A stretch of DNA of 64,000 bases from Rhodococcus sp. 14-2483-1-2 (GCF_002259405.1 NZ_NPFW01000014.1:1-64000); one strand, 5' to 3'. Counted from the stretch's first letter, positions 33,709 through 42,860 are shown. The notes: generated from the sequence alone by a model not told the origin. Numbers and translations are program-made.

Positions 33709-35527
33709 CGGTGGAGCTACGGCGACGCAGGTAGAAGGCTCCGCCTGCTGCCGCGACCACGACCACGCCGACTCCGGCCAGAATCGCCGGGGTGTTGGAC
33801 GAGCTGTCCGATCCGCCCGACGCCTCGTCGGAGGAATCGCCGAGAGCGAGATCGACCGGCGGCAGATCGCCGGCAACGCTGACGACACCGTTCTCGTCGG
33901 TGGTGAAGTAATCCGCGACGGTGAACGATCCGTCCTCGTTCCTGACACCGACCAGCGAGACTCCGGTCTTGTCGACGACGACGGTGTTCTCGTCGACCTC
34001 GGTGACCGGAACGTCCTCGCGGACGGTGTTTCCGAGGTTGATCGTCCACTCGAACTTCGGTCCGCTGGCGGCCAATTCGGCGGCCTCGGCCTTGAGATCG
34101 GCCTCGACCTTGGCCTTGGCGTCGGAGTTGGCCTTCGCGGCCGTCGCTTCGTCCTGTGCGGTCTTCAGCGCGGTCGCGGCCTCGGTGGCCTTGGTCTTGG
34201 CTGCAGCGGCTGCCTCGGTCTTGGTCGCCAGATCTGCGTCGGCGGCCGTGACGGCTGCGTTGGCATCCACGACGGCCTGTGCGGCGTCGGCTGCAGCCTT
34301 TTCGAGGGCTGCGATGTCGGCATCGGACGGTGCAGCGTCGAGTGCAGCCTGGGCTGCGGTGGCTGCGTCGGCCTTGGCATCGGCGTCGGCCTTGGCGGCG
34401 TCCGCTGCGGCCCGGGCGTCGGCTGCGGCCTTCTCGGATTCGGTTTCCTCACCCGCGGCGGCCTCGGCGGCAGCTTCGAGGTTCAGAGCGTTCTGCTCGG
34501 CCATCGCGGCTACGGCAGCGGCCGTCTGCGCTTCGACGTGCAGTGCGAGCGACTTCGCTGCGGTGGCGGCTGCGGCCCTGGTGGCAGCAGCGATCTTGGC
34601 GAGGTTGAGGCTCTTGAACGACTCCTGCAGTGCCGCGACGGAATCCTCGACGGCCTTGGTCGACGCATCGGCCTCGACCTTGGCGCTGGCGGCGAGCTCG
34701 GCCTTGGCGTTCGCATCGGCGCGAGCTGCCTCGGCTTCTGCGGTGGCCTCGGGATCGCCCGATACCGCTGCGGCCTCGAGCTCGACGGCCAGCTTCTCTG
34801 CTGCCTCGGCGTCGGCTGCGGCCTGGTCCGCTGCGGCCTTGGCCTCGTCGGCCGTGGTCTTCAGCTCGGCAGCGTCGTTCTTGGCTGCGGTGACCGCAGC
34901 ACTGGCGGCAGTGCTGGCGACTACGGCGGCCTTGGCCTCCGCGGCGGCCGTCTTGGCCTTGACGTCGGCCTCGGCGGCGGCGACCTCGGCCTTGGTGGCA
35001 TCCGTGCTCGCGGTGGCCTCGGCTGCTTTGGCGGTCTCGAGCCGAACCTGGGCGGCTGCGGTGGCTTCCACCGCTGCCTTGCTTGCGGCCTCGGCGTCGG
35101 CGATCGCCTGCTTCTCCGCGTCGGACAGCTGCGGGATGACGTCGAGGTTGACCGTCGCGGTGCCGTCGTCGTTGAAGACGACGCCGCCGGTGACCTGGGG
35201 CAGCGGGCGGATGGCCGACGGTACTTCGGGGGCTGGGACGGCTGCGGCCGCCGCGGCTGCGGCGTCTTCCGGGGTGACGGCCGGAGCAGGCGCGTCGATC
35301 TGCCCGTCGACAGTGGCCGATCCTTCGACGGTTGCGCCCTGCTCGGCGGTGGGAGCTCCGGATTCGGTGCCGCCCTCGGTGGCCGGCTGCTCGACTGAGG
35401 AGCTTTCGGGTGTCGGATCCTGCGCACTGGCGATTCCCGGTGCGGCGATGGAGAGGGACAGTGCCATGGCGGCCCCGGCAGCGGCGAGGCGCGCCTTCTT
35501 GGACCTGGCGATCGACTTCTGCGACAT
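33695..35527 (-). CDS. Ala-rich coiled-coil surface protein with C-terminal anchor
   Basis: 610 residues. Signal peptide with cut near GIASAQ (about residue 35), a Pro/Glu/Thr segment, then residues 150-480 almost wholly Ala with spaced Lys/Glu/Asp, predicted as a long helical rod. A small beta domain (FEWTINLGNTVREDVPVTEV, SLVGVRNEDGSFTVADYF) precedes a Ser/Gly linker, a membrane helix (AILAGVGVVVVAAAGGAFYL) and the tail RRRSSTDATS. This is a sortase-substrate layout, yet no LPxTG or LAxTG is visible. The sortase gene follows with overlap. Confidence 0.8.
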   Translation of the reverse strand: MSQKSIARSKKARLAAAGAAMALSLSIAAPGIASAQDPTPESSSVEQPATEGGTESGAPTAEQGATVEGSATVDGQIDAPAPAVTPEDAAAAAAAAVPAPEVPSAIRPLPQVTGGVVFNDDGTATVNLDVIPQLSDAEKQAIADAEAASKAAVEATAAAQVRLETAKAAEATASTDATKAEVAAAEADVKAKTAAAEAKAAVVASTAASAAVTAAKNDAAELKTTADEAKAAADQAAADAEAAEKLAVELEAAAVSGDPEATAEAEAARADANAKAELAASAKVEADASTKAVEDSVAALQESFKSLNLAKIAAATRAAAATAAKSLALHVEAQTAAAVAAMAEQNALNLEAAAEAAAGEETESEKAAADARAAADAAKADADAKADAATAAQAALDAAPSDADIAALEKAAADAAQAVVDANAAVTAADADLATKTEAAAAAKTKATEAATALKTAQDEATAAKANSDAKAKVEADLKAEAAELAASGPKFEWTINLGNTVREDVPVTEVDENTVVVDKTGVSLVGVRNEDGSFTVADYFTTDENGVVSVAGDLPPVDLALGDSSDEASGGSDSSSNTPAILAGVGVVVVAAAGGAFYLRRRSSTDATS

Positions 35528-35744
35528 GAAGATTGTGGCCCTTCGGTCAGTGGCAGCATCGTGCTGCGCGCACCCGCCCTCCCACGCGGAACGGGTGTAG
35601 TTGGTGAGTCACACGAACAACCGTGTTGACGTGACCGTAAACCAACCGGCCGGTCTCGGGAACCGTTCAAGCCTTTACCTGAGAATTGGTTATGAAAGTG
35701 TTACTGATGGGACTCATGTGACGAGAGAGATTCTCGACAGCAAA

Positions 35745-35776
35745 CGGCGGTCGAGATCCGAAGATCTCGACCGCCG
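35745..35776 (-). terminator. Hairpin in the 275-bp gap between MFS and surface-protein genes
   Basis: CGGCGGTCGAGATC / GATCTCGACCGCCG, a perfect 14-bp stem with loop CGAA, 26 bp past the MFS stop. On the minus strand it is followed by TTTG, so it is a plausible terminator for the MarR-MFS operon. The rest of the gap up to 35527 holds the surface-protein promoter region and nothing else I can name. Confidence 0.75.
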
Positions 35777-35802
35777 CGAAAAACCCGTCGGGTGAACGTA
35801 TT

Positions 35803-37029
35803 TCAGTCGCCGACCGTCACCGCACGAGCCTCGTCGATGCTGTGAGGTGCAGGTTCGTGGTCGTCGACGTGAGCGAGCACCTTCCGGCCGGTTGCCAGAA
35901 CCACGATGGCAAGGGCGGTGCAGGCTGCACCCACCCAGAACGGGACGTGCATGTTCGACTCGCCCAGTTTTCCGGCCAGGTACGGTGCTGCGGCCCCGCC
36001 GGTGAATCGAACGAAGCTGTACGCAGCCGATGCCGTGGACCGCTCGACCGGTGCCGAGATCATCACTGTCTCGGTGATCAGCGTGTTGTTGACTCCGAGG
36101 AACAACCCGGCGACGACGGTTCCCACGATCAGGACGGTCTTGTTCTCGGTGAACATCGCCATGACGCCCAGATCGAGGGCGAACAGCAGCAGCGCGAGCA
36201 TCATCATGTTCAGCGTTCCGAAGGCCCGCTGCAGCTTCGGTGCGATGAACACCGATGCGATCGCCAGGCACAGTCCCCAGCCGAAGAAGATGAAGCCGAT
36301 GGAGTAGGTGCCCATGTCCAACGGGAACGGGGTGTACGCCAGGAGGGTGAAGAATCCGTAGTTGTAGAGCAGTGCGGTGATGCCGACGGTGAGCAGACCG
36401 CGGTGGCGAAGCGCGCGGAACGGATCGAGGATCGACGTGGTGTGCGCGGGCTTCGGGGTGTCCGGGAGCATGACGATGAGCAGGATGAATGCGACGGCCA
36501 TCAGCGCCGCGACGCCGAAGAACGGTCCGCGCCAGCTGAACCCGCCGAGAACTCCACCGACGAGGGGGCCGGTGGCGATACCGATACCCAGTGCGGCCTC
36601 GTAGAGGATGATCGCGCGAGCGACACCTCCCGATGCGGCACCGACGATGGTCGACAGCGCCGTCGCGATGAACAGGGCGTTACCCAGTCCCCAGCCGGCG
36701 CGGAAACCGATGATTTCACCGACCGAGCCGGACGTGCCTGCCAGCGCAGCGAAGACGACGATGATCGCCAGCCCCACCAGCAGGGTGCGCTTGGGTCCGA
36801 AGCGGCTCGACACCACTCCGGTGATCAGCATCGCGACGCCGGTGACGAGCATGTAGCTGGTGAACAGCAACGACACCTGTGACGGCGAGGCATCGAGTTG
36901 TTCACCGATGGGCTTGAGGATGGGATCGACCAGGCCGATGCCCATGAACGCGATCACGCTGGCGAACGCGACTGCCCACACCGCACGCGGTTGCTTCAGC
37001 AGGCTGTCGGGGGAGGTGCTGGTGGTCAT
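35803..37029 (-). CDS. Major facilitator superfamily drug/efflux transporter (DHA1-like)
   Basis: 408 residues with 12 predicted helices. Motif A-like loop SSRFGPKRTLLVG between helices 2 and 3, and the motif C-like GIGIATGPLVGGVLGG in helix 5, mark a proton-coupled exporter. The start overlaps the stop of the marR gene by 4 bp, so the transporter is probably under that regulator. Confidence 0.92.
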   Translation of the reverse strand: MTTSTSPDSLLKQPRAVWAVAFASVIAFMGIGLVDPILKPIGEQLDASPSQVSLLFTSYMLVTGVAMLITGVVSSRFGPKRTLLVGLAIIVVFAALAGTSGSVGEIIGFRAGWGLGNALFIATALSTIVGAASGGVARAIILYEAALGIGIATGPLVGGVLGGFSWRGPFFGVAALMAVAFILLIVMLPDTPKPAHTTSILDPFRALRHRGLLTVGITALLYNYGFFTLLAYTPFPLDMGTYSIGFIFFGWGLCLAIASVFIAPKLQRAFGTLNMMMLALLLFALDLGVMAMFTENKTVLIVGTVVAGLFLGVNNTLITETVMISAPVERSTASAAYSFVRFTGGAAAPYLAGKLGESNMHVPFWVGAACTALAIVVLATGRKVLAHVDDHEPAPHSIDEARAVTVGD

Positions 37030-37487
37030 GAAGAAGTTCCTCTCATTCCGCGATCGACAGGCTCGAGGATGCTGCGAAGCTCACTCAGTCCGTCGGTCAG
37101 TTTCTGTATCTGCTCCGGGTCGCGGTCGGACAGGTACGGCACCAGTCCGTCGACGATGTGGCGTCGACTCGCGGCGAGCCATCGGTGGCCGGCGTCGGTC
37201 ATCTCGATGAGGACGGCACGGGAATCGTCGGGATCGGCGGTTCGGGTCACGAGGCCGCTCTTGCTCAGCTTGGCAAGCAACGCCGTCGCCGACGGTTGGG
37301 AGCAGCGGTCGAGCTCGGCGAACGTACTGATGCGCAGTGGCTGATATTCCTCGAGCAACGACAGTGCTCGCATCCACGCTCTCGGCCATTCGTCGCTGCC
37401 GAATCGTGCGGCCAACCGGACAAAACGTGACGAGCTGGTGACCAGTTGTGACAGGAGGTCCCGGATGTCTGCGTCGGAGTGACTCAC
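37026..37487 (-). CDS. MarR-family regulator of the MFS exporter
   Basis: 153 residues. HTH core LRISTFAELDRCSQPSATALLAKL, with wing VTRTADPDDSRAVLIEMT. Typical regulator-exporter operon with overlapping genes. A weak dyad, GTTA-N7-TAAC at 37497-37511, lies 10 bp upstream of the start in an AT-rich stretch and may be the operator. Confidence 0.92.
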   Translation of the reverse strand: MSHSDADIRDLLSQLVTSSSRFVRLAARFGSDEWPRAWMRALSLLEEYQPLRISTFAELDRCSQPSATALLAKLSKSGLVTRTADPDDSRAVLIEMTDAGHRWLAASRRHIVDGLVPYLSDRDPEQIQKLTDGLSELRSILEPVDRGMRGTSS

Positions 37488-37559
37488 CGGATTATTGTTA
37501 CATACACTAACTATCTATCGCAACGCGCGACCGATCATGCGGCTGACCAGGGGCTCGGG

Positions 37560-38156
37560 TCAGTGTCGGCGCAGAAGATCGGCGATGTCGCGGTCCCACT
37601 CGGCGTCCCGCTGACCGTCGTAGCGGAAGCGCATCAGGTGATGGAAGCCGATGAGAAGGGACGCCACGAGCACCCAGCTACCGATGGTGTTGAAAATGGC
37701 CGCGGCCACAACGTCGGACGAGGTCAGTGGCCGCATGGTCACATTGCCGCTGTTGTCGACCCAGATCTGCGTGGTGGTGCCCGCAGGCGATCCGGTGTCG
37801 ACGCTGACGCGTCCGGTGTGCTCGACGCCTCGATGAACCCACCGTGCGTCGACGGCGGTCGCAGCTGCGCCGGACGAGCCGAACTCGGTCGAAGCAACGG
37901 GTGCGGATTCCGCGACGGCCGTCGTGGTCGCGGTGACGAGGTGGATCGAACTCTTCTGGTCCTCGAGCCGTTGTTGTTGATCGGTGTGGGCCGCGGCCCC
38001 GATCCACAGCGACACCGGAATCATGAGGATCAGCAGCGCGGTCACCCAGTGCTCGATGCGTGCCTGGCGTACGTCGCAGTCGCGGAGCAACGGGTTGGGG
38101 TGGCCGGCGAAGGCGGAGCGGCCCGAACTGTCCTGCCCGGTGAGTTTGCGGCGCAT
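37560..38156 (-). CDS. Rv1733c-family membrane protein
   Basis: 198 residues from ATG with GGGGA before it; a GTG 12 bp upstream is possible. Two membrane segments (WVTALLILMIPVSLWIGAAA and NTIGSWVLVASLLIGF) flank an outer domain with DARWVHRGVEHTGRVSVD and TQIWVDNSGNVT. The pattern NPLLRDCDVRQARIEHW matches the Rv1733c family of mycobacteria, a dormancy-linked antigen of unknown job. Confidence 0.75.
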   Translation of the reverse strand: MRRKLTGQDSSGRSAFAGHPNPLLRDCDVRQARIEHWVTALLILMIPVSLWIGAAAHTDQQQRLEDQKSSIHLVTATTTAVAESAPVASTEFGSSGAAATAVDARWVHRGVEHTGRVSVDTGSPAGTTTQIWVDNSGNVTMRPLTSSDVVAAAIFNTIGSWVLVASLLIGFHHLMRFRYDGQRDAEWDRDIADLLRRH

Positions 38157-38240
38157 GATGGTCCCCACTGCCTAGAAATGATCCGACCGACCTTTCCACG
38201 ATGGCGACGCGACCTGCGAGTATCAAGCGATAGGGGTCAG

Positions 38241-38254
38241 CGTCACATGTGACG
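38241..38254. promoter_or_regulatory. 14-bp palindrome before the YhhN gene
   Basis: CGTCACATGTGACG, perfect, in the 133-bp gap between the divergent Rv1733c-like and YhhN-like genes. Half-site GTCACA recurs as TGTGACG at 38263-38269. Possible regulator site; the factor is unknown. Confidence 0.4.
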
Positions 38255-38289
38255 TCGACTGTGACGAGATTTCGGTGGAGGTCCTTGCA

Positions 38290-38925
38290 ATGGTTGTCGG
38301 TCGGGTTCGGCGGGCTCGTGCGGCTGCGCTGGTGGCGGGTGCGGTGACCGTGGTCGGCGCGTGGACAGGGTCGATGCGCGTGCAGCGCATGGCCAAGCCG
38401 CTGATGGTCCCGGCACTGGCCGCCGGGCTGGATCCAGCTCGAGATCGGGTGCTCTTGGCGGGTCTAGCGGCGGCCACGGTCGGCGATGTGCTGTTGATCG
38501 ACCCCGACGACGATTCCGCTCTGGAGTGGGGCGCGCGTGCGTTCGCCGTGATGCAGGGCAGTTATACGTATCTGCTGTTTCGCAGGGGTGCGCGTCCGGC
38601 ACCGATCGACGCGATTCCGCGGTACGCCGGCTGGCTGGCCGCGTCGGTGCTGCTCGCCAGGCGTCAGCCCGCGGTGGCGTCGACCCTGATCGCGTACGGT
38701 GCAGTGCTCGCGACCACGTCGACCCTGTCTGCTCGTTCCGTCTCGCGCGGCGGCGATCCGAGGCTGGTGATCGGTGGCGTTCTGTTCACCGTCTCCGATG
38801 CGCTGATCGTGTTCAGGCGGCTCTTTCTGACCGACGACCGACAGCGCCGCGCCGCGGAAGCGGTCGTCCTGTCGACCTACCTTGCGGCGCAGGTCCTACT
38901 CGTCGAGGCCTTGGCTTCGGGGTAG
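38290..38925 (+). CDS. YhhN/TMEM86 family membrane protein (lysoplasmalogenase-like)
   Basis: 211 residues, about seven helices; ATG with GTGGAGGT upstream. The family signature is seen in MAKPLMVPALAAGL, ATVGDVLLI, FAVMQGSYTYLLFRRGA and GGVLFTVSDALIVFRRLF. Some members cleave lysoplasmalogen vinyl-ether bonds; activity here is not proven. It overlaps the convergent next gene by 30 bp. Confidence 0.85.
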   Translation: MVVGRVRRARAAALVAGAVTVVGAWTGSMRVQRMAKPLMVPALAAGLDPARDRVLLAGLAAATVGDVLLIDPDDDSALEWGARAFAVMQGSYTYLLFRRGARPAPIDAIPRYAGWLAASVLLARRQPAVASTLIAYGAVLATTSTLSARSVSRGGDPRLVIGGVLFTVSDALIVFRRLFLTDDRQRRAAEAVVLSTYLAAQVLLVEALASG

Positions 38926-39348
38926 CAGCAGTACTCGCTCGCGGTGGGCAGGGTCGACGCGAACGGCGATGACGGTGCCCGGCTCGAAGCGTGAGGTGTC
39001 CGAGCGGGGGATGTCGTAGACGATCTTGCCGAAGTAGCTGCTCGAGCCCGGCACGGTGAATTCCAGGTCCAGCTCGGCGGTGTCGTCGTCGATGCGGCGG
39101 ATGGCATCCACCGTCGCCCACCCTTCCACGCCGTGCTCGATCAGTTCCTTCTGCTCACGCGTCGGTCGTCCGGCGATCATCATGGCCAGACCGAGAGCCG
39201 CGCCGAATCCGGCGACCAGGGCCGCCAGCTGGTACGGAAGCGTCCCCGGTGGGGTGCGGTCCATCAACCAACCGATCCAGATCGCCAGTACGAGTGCGTA
39301 GCCGATCGTCACCACGACGACGGATCGCACGATTCTCGCGTTGTTCAC
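38896..39348 (-). CDS. Membrane protein with DUF3592-like soluble part
   Basis: 150 residues. Two membrane helices (RSVVVVTIGYALVLAIWIGWL, LAALVAGFGAALGLAMMIAG) then a cytoplasmic or surface beta domain: EGWATVDAIRRIDDDTAELDLEFTV and FEPGTVIAVRVDPAHRERVLL, the pattern of DUF3592 proteins. No known function. Confidence 0.6.
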   Translation of the reverse strand: MNNARIVRSVVVVTIGYALVLAIWIGWLMDRTPPGTLPYQLAALVAGFGAALGLAMMIAGRPTREQKELIEHGVEGWATVDAIRRIDDDTAELDLEFTVPGSSSYFGKIVYDIPRSDTSRFEPGTVIAVRVDPAHRERVLLLPRSQGLDE

Positions 39349-39437
39349 TTCGGTGCTCCTGCGCCGCCGAAAGCGGCTGTTGGATATTCGACGATAGGGG
39401 GTTACCGGTAAGTAGGGTTACATGTACGGTGATCGAT

Positions 39438-40226
39438 GTGACTCGACCAACTGTCTTCATCTCAGGCGCAGCTGCAGGTATCGGCCGCGCAACTGCTCTC
39501 AAGTTCGCAGCCAACGGCTACCTCGTCGGTGCCTACGACATCGACGAGACCGGCTTGGCATCGCTCGGCAAGGAAGCTGCCTCGCTCAGCGGTCGCGTAG
39601 TTACCGGCGTCTTGGATGTAACCAACTCCGACCAGTGGGAAACCCGGTTGAAGGAGTTCGTCGGAGAGGGTGACGGTCGACTCGACATTCTGATCAACAA
39701 CGCCGGAATTCTTGCCGCGGGTGCCTTCGAGGACATGCCGCTCTCGGTACATCGCCGTCAGATCGACATCAACGTCAACGGCGTCATCTACGGCACCCTC
39801 GCGGCCTTCCCGTACCTCAAGGACACCGCAGGCGCGCAGGTCGTCAACTTGTGCTCGGCGTCGGCCATCTACGGTCAGCCCGAGCTGGTGACCTACGGTG
39901 CGTCCAAGTTCGCGGTGCGCGGCATCACCGAGGCGCTGGATCTCGAGTGGAGCAAGTACGACATCTCGGTCAAGGCCATGTGGCCGCTGTTCGTCCAGAC
40001 GGCGATGACCCAGGGCGTGTCGACGGGCACCACGAGCTCGCTGGGCATCAAGCTCACCGTGAAAGATGTGTCCGACGCGATCTACGACGCGACCCGTCCG
40101 GTGAAGCGTCGGTTGCACAAGGTGCATTTCCCGGTCGGTTTGCCGTCCAAGGCGCTCTCGCTCGGGTCACGCTTCTCGCCCGCATGGCTCACTCGCGAGG
40201 TCAACCGGCGCCTGAGCCACACCTAG
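39438..40226 (+). CDS. Short-chain dehydrogenase/reductase
   Basis: 262 residues from GTG (another in-frame GTG is 9 bp upstream). SGAAAGIGRA gives the cofactor loop, NNAGIL the core, and the active site is Ser (NLCSASAIYGQ) with YGASK. The C-terminal region with PVKRRLHKVHFPVG resembles mycobacterial SDRs of the Rv0484c/Rv1544 sort. Upstream at 39402-39426 the palindromes TTACCGGTAA and TACATGTA may mark its operator or promoter. Confidence 0.88.
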   Translation: MTRPTVFISGAAAGIGRATALKFAANGYLVGAYDIDETGLASLGKEAASLSGRVVTGVLDVTNSDQWETRLKEFVGEGDGRLDILINNAGILAAGAFEDMPLSVHRRQIDINVNGVIYGTLAAFPYLKDTAGAQVVNLCSASAIYGQPELVTYGASKFAVRGITEALDLEWSKYDISVKAMWPLFVQTAMTQGVSTGTTSSLGIKLTVKDVSDAIYDATRPVKRRLHKVHFPVGLPSKALSLGSRFSPAWLTREVNRRLSHT

Positions 40227-40364
40227 AACTCCTCGTCGGACGATGCCGGCCCCGACGCCGGTATCGTCGGTCTTTCGAGCAATCGGTGTCGAAAGGTGGG
40301 TCGGGGTTTCTTCATGCTGAGTACGCGGGGTTCGAGCAGGCCAGGGTCGAGCAGAACAAGGCAA

Positions 40365-40973
40365 ATGGGTTGGGTGCGAGCCTGGTTGGTCGGAATCGGG
40401 GCCGGGACGGCGCTCCTTCTCGCCGGTTGCAGCAGTGAGTCCGCTGCCCAGCCGCCGCAGCAGGCGTCGGCCACAACCCTCGCGCCGCCGACGACGACGG
40501 AAACCACCACCCCTGCGCCGGTGACGACCACGGAAGAGGCGCTCCCGCCGCCTCCGCCTCCGGTCGAGCCGCCGCCCACCGCCGAACCGCAGACGACGTA
40601 CGCCGCCATCGGCGGTGCGTACTACTTCAGTTCCCCCGACGGCCTGTTCCAGTGCGGAATCGTGCCGCTGTCGAGTCGTACCGAGGCCGGGTGTCAGGGC
40701 ACCACCACTCCGGTGCCGCCGCGGCCCGAGGACTGCATGATCAACTGGGGCAACGGTATTCGAGTCACCAACGAAGGCCCGGCGGCATTCATGTGTTCCG
40801 GCGGCGTGGTCTACACCTCGGGTGGCGAGACGATCGATCCACCGCTCGCGGTGGGCGCGACCATCGCCGAGAACGGATTCACCTGCACGTCCGCCGAGAA
40901 CGGCATCTCGTGCGTCGACGATGCCACCGGACACGGTTTCCGCATCGCACCGGACAGCAACGAAGTCTATTGA
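40365..40973 (+). CDS. Secreted lipoprotein with Thr/Pro linker
   Basis: 202 residues from ATG at 40365, chosen because it gives a clean lipoprotein signal, MGWVRAWLVGIGAGTALLLAGC; an ATG at 40314 is also open. After a Thr/Pro-rich spacer (TTTETTTPAPVTTTEEALP) comes a domain with six or seven Cys and the motif YYFSSPDGLFQCGI, seen in rhodococcal and nocardial secreted proteins. Unknown role. Confidence 0.7.
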   Translation: MGWVRAWLVGIGAGTALLLAGCSSESAAQPPQQASATTLAPPTTTETTTPAPVTTTEEALPPPPPPVEPPPTAEPQTTYAAIGGAYYFSSPDGLFQCGIVPLSSRTEAGCQGTTTPVPPRPEDCMINWGNGIRVTNEGPAAFMCSGGVVYTSGGETIDPPLAVGATIAENGFTCTSAENGISCVDDATGHGFRIAPDSNEVY

Positions 40974-41659
40974 GCGAGAACACGATCGACAGCGAACCGT
41001 CGTCGGACGATGCCGGCCCCACCGAATGGGGTGAGAACCCCAACGGCGTCGGACCGTGGTTCGACACGCACACCGAACCGCCACCCGACGATCCACGGTT
41101 GGATCCGGAACTGCTGGCAGGCGGAGACCGCCGCAACGTCGTCGATGCCTACCGCTACTGGCGACGCGAGGCGATCGTCGCCGACATCGACACCCGACGG
41201 CATCCGCTGCACGTAGCCATCGAGAACTTCACCAACGACGCCAACATCGGGACGGTGGTGCGCACCGCGAACGCCTTCGCGGCGCAGGCGGTCCATATCG
41301 TCGGGCGTCGTCGGTGGAACCGTCGCGGTGCGATGGTCACCGACCGCTACCAGCACATCCATCACCACGACTCGGTGGAGGCGCTGATGGCGTTCGCCGA
41401 GGAGCAGGACCTCGTCGTCGTGGCTGTCGACAACACCCCGGGGTCGGTACCGATCGAGACCGCGGAGTTGCCGCGTCACTGCCTGCTGCTCTTCGGACAG
41501 GAGGGACCGGGGGTCACCGACAGTGCCCGCGAATCGGCGTCGATGACGGTATCGATCGCCCAATTCGGTTCTACCCGCAGCATCAATGCCGGTGTTGCCG
41601 CCGGAATCGCCATGCACTCGTGGATTCGGCGGCATGGAGACCTCGACGCTGCGTGGTGA
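40970..41659 (+). CDS. SpoU/TrmH-family RNA 2'-O-methyltransferase
   Basis: 229 residues if translation starts at TTG 40970, overlapping the previous stop (TTGA); a later start is possible but none has a better site. SPOUT motifs 1-3 are visible: FTNDANIGTVVRTANAF, LLFGQEGPGV and SINAGVAAGIAMHSW. Modifies a ribose in tRNA or rRNA. It corresponds in order to Rv0380c of M. tuberculosis. Confidence 0.9.
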   Translation: MSENTIDSEPSSDDAGPTEWGENPNGVGPWFDTHTEPPPDDPRLDPELLAGGDRRNVVDAYRYWRREAIVADIDTRRHPLHVAIENFTNDANIGTVVRTANAFAAQAVHIVGRRRWNRRGAMVTDRYQHIHHHDSVEALMAFAEEQDLVVVAVDNTPGSVPIETAELPRHCLLLFGQEGPGVTDSARESASMTVSIAQFGSTRSINAGVAAGIAMHSWIRRHGDLDAAW

Positions 41660-41723
41660 AACCGCCGCGGTTTTCCGGGGCGGGATGTAACGAATCAGCA
41701 ACGGTAGTGGCAGGATTGTGGGT

Positions 41724-42860
41724 ATGCAGGAGTTGTGGTCGCAGCGTGCGGACGCTGCGGAGGGGGCCGTCGTCGCGCGGCACATGCGTCGGCTGTGGGG
41801 GCTGCCGGGCACGACGTTGGGAGTTGTGGCCTGGCCACCGGTGCGCACGGAACGGATGTTCTTGCGCTGGCACTACTGGTGGCAGGCCCATCTGCTCGAC
41901 TGCGCGGTCGACGCCGCAGATCGCGATCTCACCGCCAAGCGCCGTCGGCGATTGAACAAGATCACCCGAGCACACCGCACCCGCAACGTCAGCGGGTGGA
42001 CCAACAACTACTACGACGACATGGCGTGGCTCGGGTTGGCGCTCGAACGCGCTCAGCGGCAGCACTTCGTCGGCAATCGCGGTGGCATCCAGCAGATCGA
42101 GATGGAATTGTTCGACGCCTGGGCTCCGGCCGAGGGTGGCGGCATTCCGTGGCGCAAGAAGTCCGACTTCTACAACGCACCCGCCAACGGTCCGGCGGCG
42201 ATCATGCTCGCGCGGACCGGGCGGCTGTGGCGTGCCCAGGAGATGGCCGACTGGATGGATCGCACCCTCAAGGACGCGCGCACGGGCCTGATTCTGGACG
42301 GAATGCACTCCACTCGCGCACTCGTCGACGCCGGTGAGCCCGGCGAGATGGAACGCGCCGTCTACAGCTACTGCCAGGGCGTCACGTTGGGCCTCGAGAC
42401 CGAACTCGCCGTTCGGCTCGGCGAACCCAGGCACGCGCAGCGAGTCCATGCTCTGGTCGACGCCGTCGACAACCACCTGACCCGCAACCTCGTCATCACC
42501 GGCGGCGGTGGGGGAGACGGCGGCCTGTTCAACCCGATCCTCGCGCGCTACCTGGCGGTGGTCGCGGTGGAGCTACCCGGAGACTCCGACGCCGACGACC
42601 GCGCACGCGAACTCGCAGCAGCGATCGTCTTGAACTCGGCCGAGTCGGCGTGGGAGAACCGCCTCGAAGTGGAAGACAATCCACTGTTCGGGGCCGACTG
42701 GACCCGCGAAGCCCGGTTCCCGGGACAAGGCCTGCACATCGCCACGTTCGCCGAAGGAACGGTCCGACCGTCCGACGTGCCCGAACGGGACCTCTCGGTG
42801 CAACTCGGCGGCTGGATGCTCATGGAAGCCGCCTACCGCGTCGCAGCTGCAGGATTCTAG
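41724..42860 (+). CDS. GH76 family glycoside hydrolase-like protein
   Basis: 378 residues. The (alpha/alpha)6 GH76 signature is TNNYYDDMAWLGLALERA, with the paired Asp expected to be nucleophile and acid/base of alpha-1,6-mannanases. No signal peptide is visible, which is odd for an enzyme of mannan turnover and suggests a cytoplasmic role. In M. tuberculosis the Rv0365c homologue sits, as here, next to a DedA gene and fba. Confidence 0.88.
   Translation: MQELWSQRADAAEGAVVARHMRRLWGLPGTTLGVVAWPPVRTERMFLRWHYWWQAHLLDCAVDAADRDLTAKRRRRLNKITRAHRTRNVSGWTNNYYDDMAWLGLALERAQRQHFVGNRGGIQQIEMELFDAWAPAEGGGIPWRKKSDFYNAPANGPAAIMLARTGRLWRAQEMADWMDRTLKDARTGLILDGMHSTRALVDAGEPGEMERAVYSYCQGVTLGLETELAVRLGEPRHAQRVHALVDAVDNHLTRNLVITGGGGGDGGLFNPILARYLAVVAVELPGDSDADDRARELAAAIVLNSAESAWENRLEVEDNPLFGADWTREARFPGQGLHIATFAEGTVRPSDVPERDLSVQLGGWMLMEAAYRVAAAGF

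Noticed and set aside
33692..35398. Long Gly/Leu/Cys-rich open frame opposite the Ala-rich surface protein, and a second one at 33921-35600
   Set aside because: These are antisense images of GCN-rich coding DNA, with no start signals or recognisable domain.
35731..35790. The 14-bp-stem hairpin as part of a mobile-element end
   Set aside because: No target duplication or transposase near it; position after the MFS stop fits a terminator better.
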